DNA of 64,000 bases from RHLJ01 sp965601955 (GTDB lineage Bacteria; Bacteroidota; Rhodothermia; Balneolales; Balneolaceae), in contig OZ271855.1 of assembly GCA_965601955.1 (NCBI GenBank), forward strand, positions 2,666,001 to 2,730,000, given 5' to 3'. Shown piece by piece: positions 36,881 through 45,425 of the stretch. Position numbers and translations under genes: made by a program. The notes below the pieces were generated by a model that was not told the DNA's origin, did no database searches, and worked only from the letters and a program-made list of their open reading frames with translations. Every line of letters starts with the position of its first letter. The stretch's first letter is position 1.

Positions 36881-36905
36881 AAAGCCCTGATAATATCAGG
36901 GCTTT
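36881..36905. terminator. Bidirectional intrinsic terminator
   Basis: AAAGCCCTGATA pairs with TATCAGGGCTTT, a perfect inverted repeat flanked by an A-run (36877 onward) on one side and Ts on the other. It sits between the convergent DUF1330-like gene and atpC and can serve both strands. Confidence 0.88.
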
Positions 36906-36930
36906 AAAATCTCAAAGAAGCAATATTATC

Positions 36931-37188
36931 TTATTCTTCTACAACCGATTCAGCAAGAAGCGTCAATTTGTTCTTAACTACTTCAACAAAACCACCTGAG
37001 ATATTGTAGGTGGTATCGCCATCAGCCTTTCGAACAAGAACCGTTCCTTCATCCAATGCAGATACAATAGGAGCGTGGTTTGCTTTTACTTCAAAACTAC
37101 CCATCACACCAGGCATCTGAACACCAGACACATCTCCTTCAAATAAGGAGCCATCCGGAGTTAGAATTTGAGCTTTAAATGTACTCAT
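36931..37188 (-). CDS. atpC: ATP synthase epsilon subunit, short form
   Basis: This 85-residue protein covers only the N-terminal beta-sandwich of the F1 epsilon subunit (AQILTPDGSLFEGDVSGVQMPGVMGSFEVKANHAPIVSAL). The C-terminal two-helix domain of E. coli epsilon, which inhibits ATP hydrolysis, is absent; the chain ends at VVEE. Short epsilon subunits are known in Bacteroidota. The gene follows atpD by 19 bp. Confidence 0.93.
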   Translation of the reverse strand: MSTFKAQILTPDGSLFEGDVSGVQMPGVMGSFEVKANHAPIVSALDEGTVLVRKADGDTTYNISGGFVEVVKNKLTLLAESVVEE

Positions 37189-37207
37189 GCGTTTCTACCT
37201 TGATGAA

Positions 37208-38704
37208 TTAAGCTTCTTCTGCAGCTTCAGCAAGCATCTTCTCGCCTTTTTCAATGGCTTCTTCGATGCTACCTACCATATAAAAAGCATTTTCAGGAAG
37301 GTGGTCTAATTCGCCTTCAATAATCATCTTCACGCCTTTTACAGTATCATCAATCTTAACATATTTACCAGGAGACCCTGTAAACTGCTCAGCTACGAAG
37401 AATGGCTGAGAGAAGAAACGTTGTACACGACGAGCACGGCTTACAACCAGTTTATCTTCGTCAGAAAGCTCATCCATACCAAGAATCGCGATGATATCCT
37501 GTAGATCTTTGTAGTTCTGAAGAAGGATGGTAGCTCTACGTGCAGTGTTGTAGTGCTCCTCTCCCACTACTTTCGGATCAACGATTCGAGAAGTTGAATC
37601 AAGTGGATCTACTGCAGGATAAATACCAATCTGGGTTAATGCACGGGAAAGTACCGTAGTTGCATCAAGGTGAGTAAATGTGGTTGCCGGAGCAGGGTCA
37701 GTCAAGTCATCCGCAGGTACATAAACGGCCTGTACAGAGGTAATTGAACCTTTTTGTGTAGAAGTAATACGCTCTTGCATCGCACCCATCTCAGTAGCAA
37801 GCGTTGGCTGGTAACCTACCGCAGAAGGCATACGGCCTAACAGCGCTGATACCTCAGAACCCGCCTGCGTAAACCGGAAAATGTTGTCAATGAAAAGAAG
37901 AATATCCCTGGATACTTCATCACGGAAATATTCTGCAACAGTAAGACCAGAAAGTGCCACACGAGCACGAGCACCAGGAGGCTCATTCATCTGACCGAAT
38001 ACAAGTGTTGCCTGAGATTCTTTAAGCTTGTCTTCATCTACTTTGGAAAGGTCCCACTCTCCATTTTCCATAGACTCTTTGAATTCATCACCGTAGTTGA
38101 TTACGCCAGACTCGATAAATTCACGAAGAAGGTCATTTCCTTCACGGGTACGCTCACCAACACCGGCAAATACTGAAAGACCACCGTGCTGCTTCGCAAT
38201 GTTGTTGATAAGCTCCTGGATCAATACAGTTTTACCTACACCGGCACCACCGAATAGCCCGATTTTACCCCCTTTTGCATAAGGGCAAAGAAGGTCAACC
38301 ACTTTAATACCCGTTTCCAGCATCTCGGTAGAAGTTGCCAGCTCATCAAATGAAGGAGCTTCTCTGTGGATTGGGTACTTCTTCTTGCCTTCAGGGTCTT
38401 TAATACCATCAATCGCCTCGCCTACTACATTAAACAACCTTCCCCGGATATCCTCTCCAACAGGCATTGCAATAGCTTGTCCGGTATCGATTACTTCCAT
38501 TCCTCTTACCAAACCATCGGTTGAGTCCATCGCAATCGTTCGTACACGATCTTCTCCTAAGTGTTGAGCCACTTCAAGATACAGCGTAGAGCCGTCGGTT
38601 GGATTTTTAATGGTGAGTGCGTTTAGAATAGATGGGGTTGTTCCTTCGGAAAAATCAACGTCAACTACAGGTCCGATTACCTGGGCAACTGTTCCTTTAT
38701 TCAT
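37208..38704 (-). CDS. atpD: ATP synthase beta subunit
   Basis: The 498-residue catalytic F1 subunit has the P-loop GGAGVGKTVLIQELINN, the catalytic Glu in GVGERTREGNDL, the DELSEED-equivalent (GMDELSDEDKL) and ALSGLTVAEYFRD. Length is slightly above E. coli (460 residues) because of a small insert around FKESMENGEWDLSKVDEDKL. Only atpC follows it; alpha, gamma, delta and the Fo genes are not in this window. That split is common in the FCB group. Confidence 0.98.
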   Translation of the reverse strand: MNKGTVAQVIGPVVDVDFSEGTTPSILNALTIKNPTDGSTLYLEVAQHLGEDRVRTIAMDSTDGLVRGMEVIDTGQAIAMPVGEDIRGRLFNVVGEAIDGIKDPEGKKKYPIHREAPSFDELATSTEMLETGIKVVDLLCPYAKGGKIGLFGGAGVGKTVLIQELINNIAKQHGGLSVFAGVGERTREGNDLLREFIESGVINYGDEFKESMENGEWDLSKVDEDKLKESQATLVFGQMNEPPGARARVALSGLTVAEYFRDEVSRDILLFIDNIFRFTQAGSEVSALLGRMPSAVGYQPTLATEMGAMQERITSTQKGSITSVQAVYVPADDLTDPAPATTFTHLDATTVLSRALTQIGIYPAVDPLDSTSRIVDPKVVGEEHYNTARRATILLQNYKDLQDIIAILGMDELSDEDKLVVSRARRVQRFFSQPFFVAEQFTGSPGKYVKIDDTVKGVKMIIEGELDHLPENAFYMVGSIEEAIEKGEKMLAEAAEEA

Positions 38705-38932
38705 GTGCGAAACTGCGATTTATTTTAAAATTTCTGAGTAATTAGCTTTCGAAAACTTGCACTGCTGCAAAGGCTGATAAAGATAGGCAGATATAGAAAC
38801 AGAGGCAATCATTTCGTGCACGGTTTATTTAATACAAAATCAACCAACACTGCCCGAACCAATCTGCATCTTCATAAAATCTTCACATAGTAGTTGTTTG
38901 TTTTGCGCTTTGTTAAATAACTATTCGTCTTA

Positions 38933-39634
38933 ATGCCTTTAGTAGCATATATCCCTATTTCAACTACCCTTTTCTGTGTGTATTTCTTTTATGTGATTTA
39001 CAATCACTGGAGAAGTAAACCTGAAGCGCTCTACTTACTTTGGTGGACGATAGGAGTTGTTACTTATGCTGCCGGTACGACGGTTGAGAGTCTACATACC
39101 ATTTTTGGGTGGAACCCTGTACTTTTTAAAACCTGGTATATCGCAGGGGCTTTCCTGGGAGGAGTTCCATTAGCACAAGGAACCATTTACCTGTTGATGA
39201 AAAAGAAAACCGCTCACATAATGACCTCCGTTCTGGTTGTTGTGCTTATAATATCGAGTATCCTGGTAATCCTTTCTCCACTTGACGAATCCGTTGTTAC
39301 GGAGAAATTAAATGGGAATGTACTTGAGTGGAGTTTCATCCGCCTGATAACTCCTTTTGTCAATATTTACGCGGTTATCTTTCTTGTAGGTGGTGCATTT
39401 TACTCAGCATTTAAGTATTTCGGGAATAATGAATTCAAAGGCCGCTTTTGGGGAAATGTACTCATTGCTGTTGGTGGGATTTTGCCGGGGATTGGAGGCA
39501 CTGCCACTAAGTTTGGATATACTTATGTATTGTATGTAACCGAGCTTCTGGGAATCCTGCTCATATTCTGGGGATATATGATTATAAAAAGTGACCATTC
39601 CCTTTCAGTGCATCAAAACCAGGTTTCAACTTAA
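38933..39634 (+). CDS. Multi-pass membrane protein, about seven helices
   Basis: The 233-residue hydrophobic protein has about seven predicted membrane helices (near residues 5-24, 34-50, 67-88, 95-113, 135-158, 173-190 and 197-217). Short loops carry HWRSKPEA and GNNEFKGRFWG. There are no Cys residues and no recognised family motif; the pattern is bacteriorhodopsin-like in count but lacks a lysine in the last helix suitable for retinal. It diverges from atpD across 228 bp and is probably transcribed alone. Function unknown. Confidence 0.7.
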   Translation: MPLVAYIPISTTLFCVYFFYVIYNHWRSKPEALYLLWWTIGVVTYAAGTTVESLHTIFGWNPVLFKTWYIAGAFLGGVPLAQGTIYLLMKKKTAHIMTSVLVVVLIISSILVILSPLDESVVTEKLNGNVLEWSFIRLITPFVNIYAVIFLVGGAFYSAFKYFGNNEFKGRFWGNVLIAVGGILPGIGGTATKFGYTYVLYVTELLGILLIFWGYMIIKSDHSLSVHQNQVST

Positions 39635-39690
39635 TTTCTTTTTTTTTCATATTTGGGAGCTTGCTATTCAAAAAGAGCAACTCTTTTGTG

Positions 39691-41040
39691 ATGAAAAAAA
39701 TATATCTGGTTTTATTTTTACTTCCGCTTTTAGTGTCGGTGGGCTGTACACAGCTTTATACTACTACCATCAACGTGAATAAAGCTCCCTTGCCGGATTC
39801 AGCTGAGGTATTCACCTACATAGCAGGAACAGATATTTTCGGGGAGATTGAGGTTATTGGTTCTATTGAGGTAAATACTAATGCACAAAGGGACTGTAAT
39901 ATGCAGAAGTTTGAGACGGATGCACATGATATTGCCAGGTCGGCAGGTGGAAATGCCCTTATCGTTCAGGAAATTGATCTTAAGTATAGCTGCCTGAACT
40001 TTACTGGACATATCGCAAGAATTACCTACGCCGAAGATACCGCATTAATTGACAGAGAGAATTTGAAGAGAACATGGAGCAACCGTTTCGACCCTATTGA
40101 AGGCATTTATGAAAGTACGGGACCTAACCTCCGAAACATGGAAGTTGGGGTTCTGAAGAATAACACAGGCGGTTATTCACTGATCTATCTAAACGGAACT
40201 AATAATGAATACAGGACCCTATGGAAAGAAGGAAATCTAAAGGCAAAACTTTCTAATACAGGTGCTGTCAATACCTTTAAAACCACATGGTTGGAGCACA
40301 ACAGAACCTATGGCACCGACTACCTTATATCATTTTCCGAAGGGATTATGAGCCTGATTAACACAGAAGCAGAGATAAACCAGCCTTTCCTGAAGATGTA
40401 TCCCACTCAAAATTCTTTTACTTCTGCTTCGGGATCAGGTTTTGCCATTTCCCAAAAAGGCTACATCGTAACCAACCATCATGTAGTTGAAGGGGCTGAA
40501 AGCATTACTGTTAAAGGAATTAATGGGAACTTCAATCAAAGCTACACTGCCGAGGTGATTGTAACAGATCAGCGAAATGATTTAGCCATTATAAAAATCG
40601 ATATAGAAGATGAAACTATAGGAACCATCCCCTTCCAGTTAAAAAAGGACCTTTCCCAGGTAGGAAATGAAGTATTTGTACTGGGCTACCCTTTAAGGGC
40701 CACGATGGGAGATGAACTAAAACTGACAACCGGTATAATAAGCTCCAGAACCGGTTTCCAGGGAGACATCACTTCCTACCAGATATCAGCGCCCGTACAG
40801 CCGGGAAATAGCGGTGGTCCAACCTTCGATATGGATGGAAACCTGATTGGAATTGTAAATGCCAAGCATGCAGGTGCTGAAAATGCCAGCTATTCAGTAA
40901 AAGCAAACTACCTGATCAATTTATTTGAGCTGCTCCCCGAAGAAGTCCGGCTTGAACTTGCGGAAGATACTCCCAATGCTTCGCTTGCCGATCTGGTAGA
41001 ATCTGTTCGAAATCATGTCTACATCATTGAAGTAGATTAG
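39691..41040 (+). CDS. HtrA-like (S1C) serine protease lipoprotein, no PDZ domain
   Basis: The 449-residue protein has a lipobox (SVGCT) with Cys19. An N-terminal region of about 220 residues has a Cys pair and no recognised family. The chymotrypsin-like domain carries His264 (VTNHHVVEGA), Asp297 (RNDLAIIKID) and Ser374 (PGNSGGPTF). HtrA/DegP enzymes normally add PDZ domains; here the chain ends about 70 residues after the active Ser. The frame is open from a TTG at 39661, but the ATG at 39691 gives a proper lipoprotein start. Likely envelope quality control or processing. Confidence 0.86.
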   Translation: MKKIYLVLFLLPLLVSVGCTQLYTTTINVNKAPLPDSAEVFTYIAGTDIFGEIEVIGSIEVNTNAQRDCNMQKFETDAHDIARSAGGNALIVQEIDLKYSCLNFTGHIARITYAEDTALIDRENLKRTWSNRFDPIEGIYESTGPNLRNMEVGVLKNNTGGYSLIYLNGTNNEYRTLWKEGNLKAKLSNTGAVNTFKTTWLEHNRTYGTDYLISFSEGIMSLINTEAEINQPFLKMYPTQNSFTSASGSGFAISQKGYIVTNHHVVEGAESITVKGINGNFNQSYTAEVIVTDQRNDLAIIKIDIEDETIGTIPFQLKKDLSQVGNEVFVLGYPLRATMGDELKLTTGIISSRTGFQGDITSYQISAPVQPGNSGGPTFDMDGNLIGIVNAKHAGAENASYSVKANYLINLFELLPEEVRLELAEDTPNASLADLVESVRNHVYIIEVD

Positions 41041-41147
41041 ACTTCTCAACTGCTATTCACTGTTTATTTAAAAAGCTGATCAATTCTTTTAATTTCAGCA
41101 TCTAGAACTAGCAAATCCCCTCTTAAAATTCTATCTTTGTTTTTCTT

Positions 41148-41178
41148 GAGCCGATCTAATCCATCGGCTCATTTTTAT
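41148..41178 (+). terminator. Intrinsic terminator between the protease gene and rsmB
   Basis: GAGCCGAT (41148-41155) pairs with ATCGGCTC (41163-41170) across a 7-base loop, followed by ATTTTTAT. A TATCTTTG box (41132-41139) lies just upstream and might instead be a promoter -7 element, making this the leader of rsmB. Confidence 0.72.
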
Positions 41179-41191
41179 AGATATACACGAT

Positions 41192-41220
41192 AAAAGGTGA
41201 CCGAAAAAATCACCTTTTTT
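41192..41220 (+). terminator. Second hairpin with T-tract at the rsmB 5' end
   Basis: AAAAGGTGA (41192-41200) pairs perfectly with TCACCTTTT (41210-41218), and the run of Ts continues to 41220. It looks like an intrinsic terminator or attenuator. It covers the GTG at 41197, the furthest upstream possible start of rsmB, which argues that translation begins further down. Confidence 0.6.
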
Positions 41221-41259
41221 CATAGCAAGAACCTTACACTTTTTAAACCCAGCAGTCCC

Positions 41260-42582
41260 GTGGAAACCGAATTTTCAGAGCGCTCAGCCAGCATCGACAT
41301 ACTTATTGAATTTGATATCAATCAGAACCTGGATTATTCCATTGCGGATGAACTGGATACAAGAGAAAAAGCCCAGGTTCGAGAATATGTACAAAACATC
41401 TTCCGCCGCAGAAGCTACCTGGACTTTTTGATCGATCATTATTCAAGTATCAGCGTGGAAGAAATGAAAGCTGAGCTAAAAAACATCCTTCGCCTTGGGA
41501 TTTACGACATGCTGTTTATGGATAGCACTCCTGATTACGCAGCCATTAATGAAGCGGTTGAGATCGCAAAGTTCAAACTAGGCTCAAAAACAGGTGACCT
41601 GGTTAATGCGATCATGCGCAACCTGCAGCGAGATATTGAGAACCTTCCAAAGCCCGCCTATCCGGATCGAACTAAATTGGTTGCAGCCACTTTTTCTCAC
41701 CCTGAATGGATGGTAGCACGATGGAGCAAGCGTTTTGGTGAACGAGAAGCATTCCAGTTAATGCAAGCCAATAACTCTCGCCCGAATTACTATGTGAGAG
41801 TTAACACACTTCGAACCAAGCCTGAAAACTTCGAGCTTCGAATGGATAAAATGGGTGTTGAATTCGAAGAAAGTGAGTGGCTTCCAAATTTCTATAAAGT
41901 AGATTCAGTACAGCCATTCATCGAAAAAGGACTGCTTTCTAAAGGTTTATGCCAGGTACAGGATATTGCTGCAGGACTTGCTCCTTTCGTCTTAGATCCG
42001 CAACCAGGTGAAAGCATCTATGATTTATGCGCAGCACCAGGCACAAAGTCTATCATGATTGCTGATTTGACGGAAGCGAACAGTGATATCCTTGCTGTTG
42101 ATATTTCCGGGGAACGATTAGAAAAGCTTGCCGAAAGCGCCCTAAGCTTTGGTGCAGAAAACATCAAAATTCGCCGCGGAGATGTATTGGAACTTTCCCT
42201 TCCGTTAGCTGATGCTGTTCTACTAGATGCCCCATGTACTGGAACTGGTGTATTGAGTAAGCGAGCTGACTTACGCTGGAGAAGAGATGAAGAAGGACTT
42301 AAAAATGCAGTAGCACTTCAAGAACAACTTCTTGAAGAAGCGGCCAATATGGTTAAACTTGGCGGTCGTCTAGTATACAGCACCTGTTCTATCGAGCCTG
42401 AAGAGAATATGGAACAGGTAACCAAGCTCCTTGAAAAGATGGATGACAATTTTGAGCTTGAACCACTAGAAGATTATGTACCAGAAGAAGTACTCGCTGA
42501 AGACGGCAAAGCTTACCAAACCTTCCCTCATATCCATGGATGTGATGGACACTTCGGAGTTCTGCTAAAACGAGTCAAATGA
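41260..42582 (+). CDS. rsmB: 16S rRNA m5C967 methyltransferase
   Basis: This SAM-dependent RNA methyltransferase has an N-terminal NusB-like RNA-binding domain (about 5-130) and a Rossmann catalytic domain. Motif I is DLCAAPGTKS (near residue 255), the motif IV DAPCTGTG has a conserved Cys (near 323), and YSTCSIEPEEN has the catalytic Cys (near 374). The frame extends to a GTG at 41197, which lies within a terminator-like hairpin. The GTG at 41260 gives an N-terminus matching E. coli RsmB in length, so I use it (440 residues). The other start remains possible. Confidence 0.88.
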   Translation: METEFSERSASIDILIEFDINQNLDYSIADELDTREKAQVREYVQNIFRRRSYLDFLIDHYSSISVEEMKAELKNILRLGIYDMLFMDSTPDYAAINEAVEIAKFKLGSKTGDLVNAIMRNLQRDIENLPKPAYPDRTKLVAATFSHPEWMVARWSKRFGEREAFQLMQANNSRPNYYVRVNTLRTKPENFELRMDKMGVEFEESEWLPNFYKVDSVQPFIEKGLLSKGLCQVQDIAAGLAPFVLDPQPGESIYDLCAAPGTKSIMIADLTEANSDILAVDISGERLEKLAESALSFGAENIKIRRGDVLELSLPLADAVLLDAPCTGTGVLSKRADLRWRRDEEGLKNAVALQEQLLEEAANMVKLGGRLVYSTCSIEPEENMEQVTKLLEKMDDNFELEPLEDYVPEEVLAEDGKAYQTFPHIHGCDGHFGVLLKRVK

Positions 42583-42593
42583 GTTTCTAAGTA

Positions 42594-42672
42594 GCAGAGT
42601 GGCAAAGTACCAAAGTGGTTGAGTGGAACAACACTACTTTGGTACTTTGATACTTAGTTACTCTGCCACTTT
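42594..42672. repeat. Long imperfect inverted repeat between rsmB and valS
   Basis: The left arm (42594-42619, GCAGAGTGGCAAAGTACC and on) pairs with the right arm (42633-42672, ACTACTTTGGTACTTTG then ACTCTGCCACTT), with about 9 extra bases in the right arm. The short units AAGTACCAAAGT and AGTGGCAGAGT recur in both arms. It could fold into a long hairpin and may be a decayed miniature element. There is no T-tract. The gap is 138 bp. Confidence 0.6.
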
Positions 42673-42720
42673 ACGACCAGCTGCCCGCCATCAAAAATTC
42701 AGACACAGATAAGAAAAGAA

Positions 42721-45399
42721 GTGACTCAAAAATCCCAAATTCCTTCAAAATATGATCCTGCTCTAGTTGAGGATAAATGGTATGCCTACTGGATGGAACA
42801 TAATTATTTCCATTCTGAGGTTGATCATTCTAAAGAACCATTCACCATTGTAATCCCCCCTCCTAACGTAACAGGTGTTCTCCATATGGGGCATATGCTC
42901 AATAACACTATCCAAGATGTGTTAACCAGACGAGCGCGTATGCAGGGTAAGAATGCTCTATGGGTTCCGGGAACAGATCACGCTTCTATTGCTACTGAGG
43001 CAAAAGTAGTACGAAAGCTCCGTGAAGAAGGCATCAAAAAAAGTGATTTGTCACGCGATGAATTTCTTGAGCATGCATGGGAATGGACTCATAAACATGG
43101 CGGGATTATCCTTGAGCAATTAAAAAAGCTTGGCGCTAGCTGCGATTGGGACCGCACTGCTTTCACCATGGATGAAAAATATTCCGAAAGTGTTATAGAC
43201 ACCTTCATTGATCTGTACAGCAAGGGAAAGATTTACCGTGGTGCCAGGATGATTAATTGGGACCCTGCTGCACTAACGGCTTTAAGTGATGAAGAGGTAA
43301 TCCACAAAGAAGTTCAGTCCAAGCTTTATTACGTTCGATACCAGGTTTCTGGAACCAACGATTTTGTAACTATTGCCACAACACGGCCTGAGACTATCCT
43401 TGGAGATACAGCAGTATGTATCAACCCTAAAGATAAGCGCTATACTCACCTGCATGGTAAAAAGGCGATCGTACCATTAGTAAATCGCGAGATCCCCATC
43501 ATTCTGGATGATTATGTAGATATTGAATTCGGTACTGGTTGCCTAAAGGTTACCCCTGCTCACGATGTAAATGATTACGAACTCGGAGAAAAACACAACC
43601 TGGAAACCATCAACATGATGAATGCGGATGGTACCATTAGTGAAGAAGGTGAACTCTACATCGGTATGGACCGCTTCGAGGTTCGAAAGCAAATCACTAA
43701 GGATTTGGAAGAAGCCGGCCACATGGTAAAGGTTGAAGACTATGCAAACAAAGTCGGTTACTCAGAAAGAACCGACGCTGTAATTGAACCTCGTCTCTCC
43801 CTTCAGTGGTGGGTGGCCATGAAAGAACTTTCTCAGCCTGCCCTTGAGAATGTGATGAATGACAATGTTCAATTCCATCCGGCTAAGTTTAAGAACACCT
43901 ATCGCCACTGGATGGAAAATGTTAAAGACTGGTGCATAAGCAGGCAGCTTTGGTGGGGACATCGTATTCCTGCTTATTACTACGGAGAAGGTGACGATGA
44001 TTTTGTAGTTGCAAAAACGTTGGAAGAGGCTGTTCAGCTTGCTCAGGAGAAATCAGGAAATGCTTCACTAACTGCATCCGATCTATCTCAGGACGAAGAT
44101 GTACTTGATACCTGGTTTTCCTCCTGGTTATGGCCTATTTCTGTATTTGATGGGTTTTATACCGAAGAGGAAGTGGATTACTACTACCCTACCAATGACC
44201 TGGTAACTGCCCCGGAGATTATGTTCTTTTGGGTAGCACGTATGATTATCGCAGGTTATGAATACCGAGGAGACCTCCCCTTCCGAAATGTGTATTACAC
44301 CGGGATCGTACGGGACAAAATAGGCCGGAAAATGAGTAAGAGCCTTGGAAACTCACCAGAACCTTTAGAGCTGATTTCAGAATATGGAGCAGACGGAGTT
44401 CGAATGGGCATGCTCTTCTCCACCCCTGCTGGAAATGATTTACCTTTTGACCCGGCTATTTGTGAGCAGGGAAAGAAATTCTCCAATAAAATCTGGAATG
44501 CCTTCCGCTTCCTAACTATGAATATGGAAGAAGGGGTCGAGTATTCCCCAACATTAGATATCGACTCTGATAACCTAGTTGACCGGTGGATGATGGCTCG
44601 TATCCAACAGACCATTTCCGGTGTTAATGATGATTTTGAGAACTATAAGCTGAATGATGCCCTCAAAAAGGTGTACTCTTTGATTTGGGATGATTTCTGT
44701 GACTGGTATATCGAATTAGCGAAGCCAGATAATTATGGGGATTCTTTTGATCCACAAAAAATGAATGTGGCCCTTGGCTTCTTTGAACAGTTGATGAAGC
44801 TTCTCCATCCTTTTATGCCATTTATTTCGGAAGAAATCTGGCAGTACATCCAGGATAGAAAGCCTGAAGAAGCCCTGGTAATCTCGGAATGGCCTGTTTA
44901 TGATTCTTCTTTCGATAGCCAGGAAGATGTTAAGCTATTCCAGACTATGCAGGAAATGGTTTCATCATTGAGGAATATTCGTGCTGAAATGGGAGTCTCT
45001 CCAAAAGAAGAATTAGAGTTGCTCATCAAAACGAAAGATGCTCCAATTGCTGAGGCATTATCGAGCAATGAATGGGTATTCAACAAGCTTCAAAGCTTGA
45101 AGTCTATTGATATCTCCGAAAGCATCGAAAAGCCAAAAGCATGTTCATCTGCCATTGTGAATGGTCACGAGCTTTATGTTCCTCTTGCTGGTTTAATTGA
45201 TGTAGAAAAAGAACGTGAGCGTATTCAAAAAGAGATTGATAGGATCGAAGGATGGCTCAAAGGAGTGAATGGAAAGCTCAGCAACAAGAATTTTGTTGAC
45301 AATGCCCCGGAAGCTGTTGTTGAAAATGAGCGGAACAAAAAACGTGATGGTGAGGCAAATCTTTCTAAATTGCGTGAGCAATTGAAGGATTTTGAATAA
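42721..45399 (+). CDS. valS: Valyl-tRNA synthetase
   Basis: The 892-residue class I synthetase charges tRNA-Val. HIGH-type motif GVLHMGHML (about residues 51-59) and KMSKS in GRKMSKSLGN (about 537-541) are present. The editing domain lies between them (FVTIATTRPETILGDTAV), followed by the anticodon-binding helices and a C-terminal coiled-coil arm (DVEKERERIQKEIDR onward). The start is a GTG at 42721 preceded by a purine-rich AAGAAAAGAA. Length is normal for bacterial ValS. Confidence 0.98.
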   Translation: MTQKSQIPSKYDPALVEDKWYAYWMEHNYFHSEVDHSKEPFTIVIPPPNVTGVLHMGHMLNNTIQDVLTRRARMQGKNALWVPGTDHASIATEAKVVRKLREEGIKKSDLSRDEFLEHAWEWTHKHGGIILEQLKKLGASCDWDRTAFTMDEKYSESVIDTFIDLYSKGKIYRGARMINWDPAALTALSDEEVIHKEVQSKLYYVRYQVSGTNDFVTIATTRPETILGDTAVCINPKDKRYTHLHGKKAIVPLVNREIPIILDDYVDIEFGTGCLKVTPAHDVNDYELGEKHNLETINMMNADGTISEEGELYIGMDRFEVRKQITKDLEEAGHMVKVEDYANKVGYSERTDAVIEPRLSLQWWVAMKELSQPALENVMNDNVQFHPAKFKNTYRHWMENVKDWCISRQLWWGHRIPAYYYGEGDDDFVVAKTLEEAVQLAQEKSGNASLTASDLSQDEDVLDTWFSSWLWPISVFDGFYTEEEVDYYYPTNDLVTAPEIMFFWVARMIIAGYEYRGDLPFRNVYYTGIVRDKIGRKMSKSLGNSPEPLELISEYGADGVRMGMLFSTPAGNDLPFDPAICEQGKKFSNKIWNAFRFLTMNMEEGVEYSPTLDIDSDNLVDRWMMARIQQTISGVNDDFENYKLNDALKKVYSLIWDDFCDWYIELAKPDNYGDSFDPQKMNVALGFFEQLMKLLHPFMPFISEEIWQYIQDRKPEEALVISEWPVYDSSFDSQEDVKLFQTMQEMVSSLRNIRAEMGVSPKEELELLIKTKDAPIAEALSSNEWVFNKLQSLKSIDISESIEKPKACSSAIVNGHELYVPLAGLIDVEKERERIQKEIDRIEGWLKGVNGKLSNKNFVDNAPEAVVENERNKKRDGEANLSKLREQLKDFE

Positions 45400-45425
45400 T
45401 CACTCCATGTTTGGGTGCTCGACCT

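Noticed and set aside
42594..42672. CRISPR array
   Set aside because: The units are inverted and run together without spacers of constant length, and no cas gene is present.
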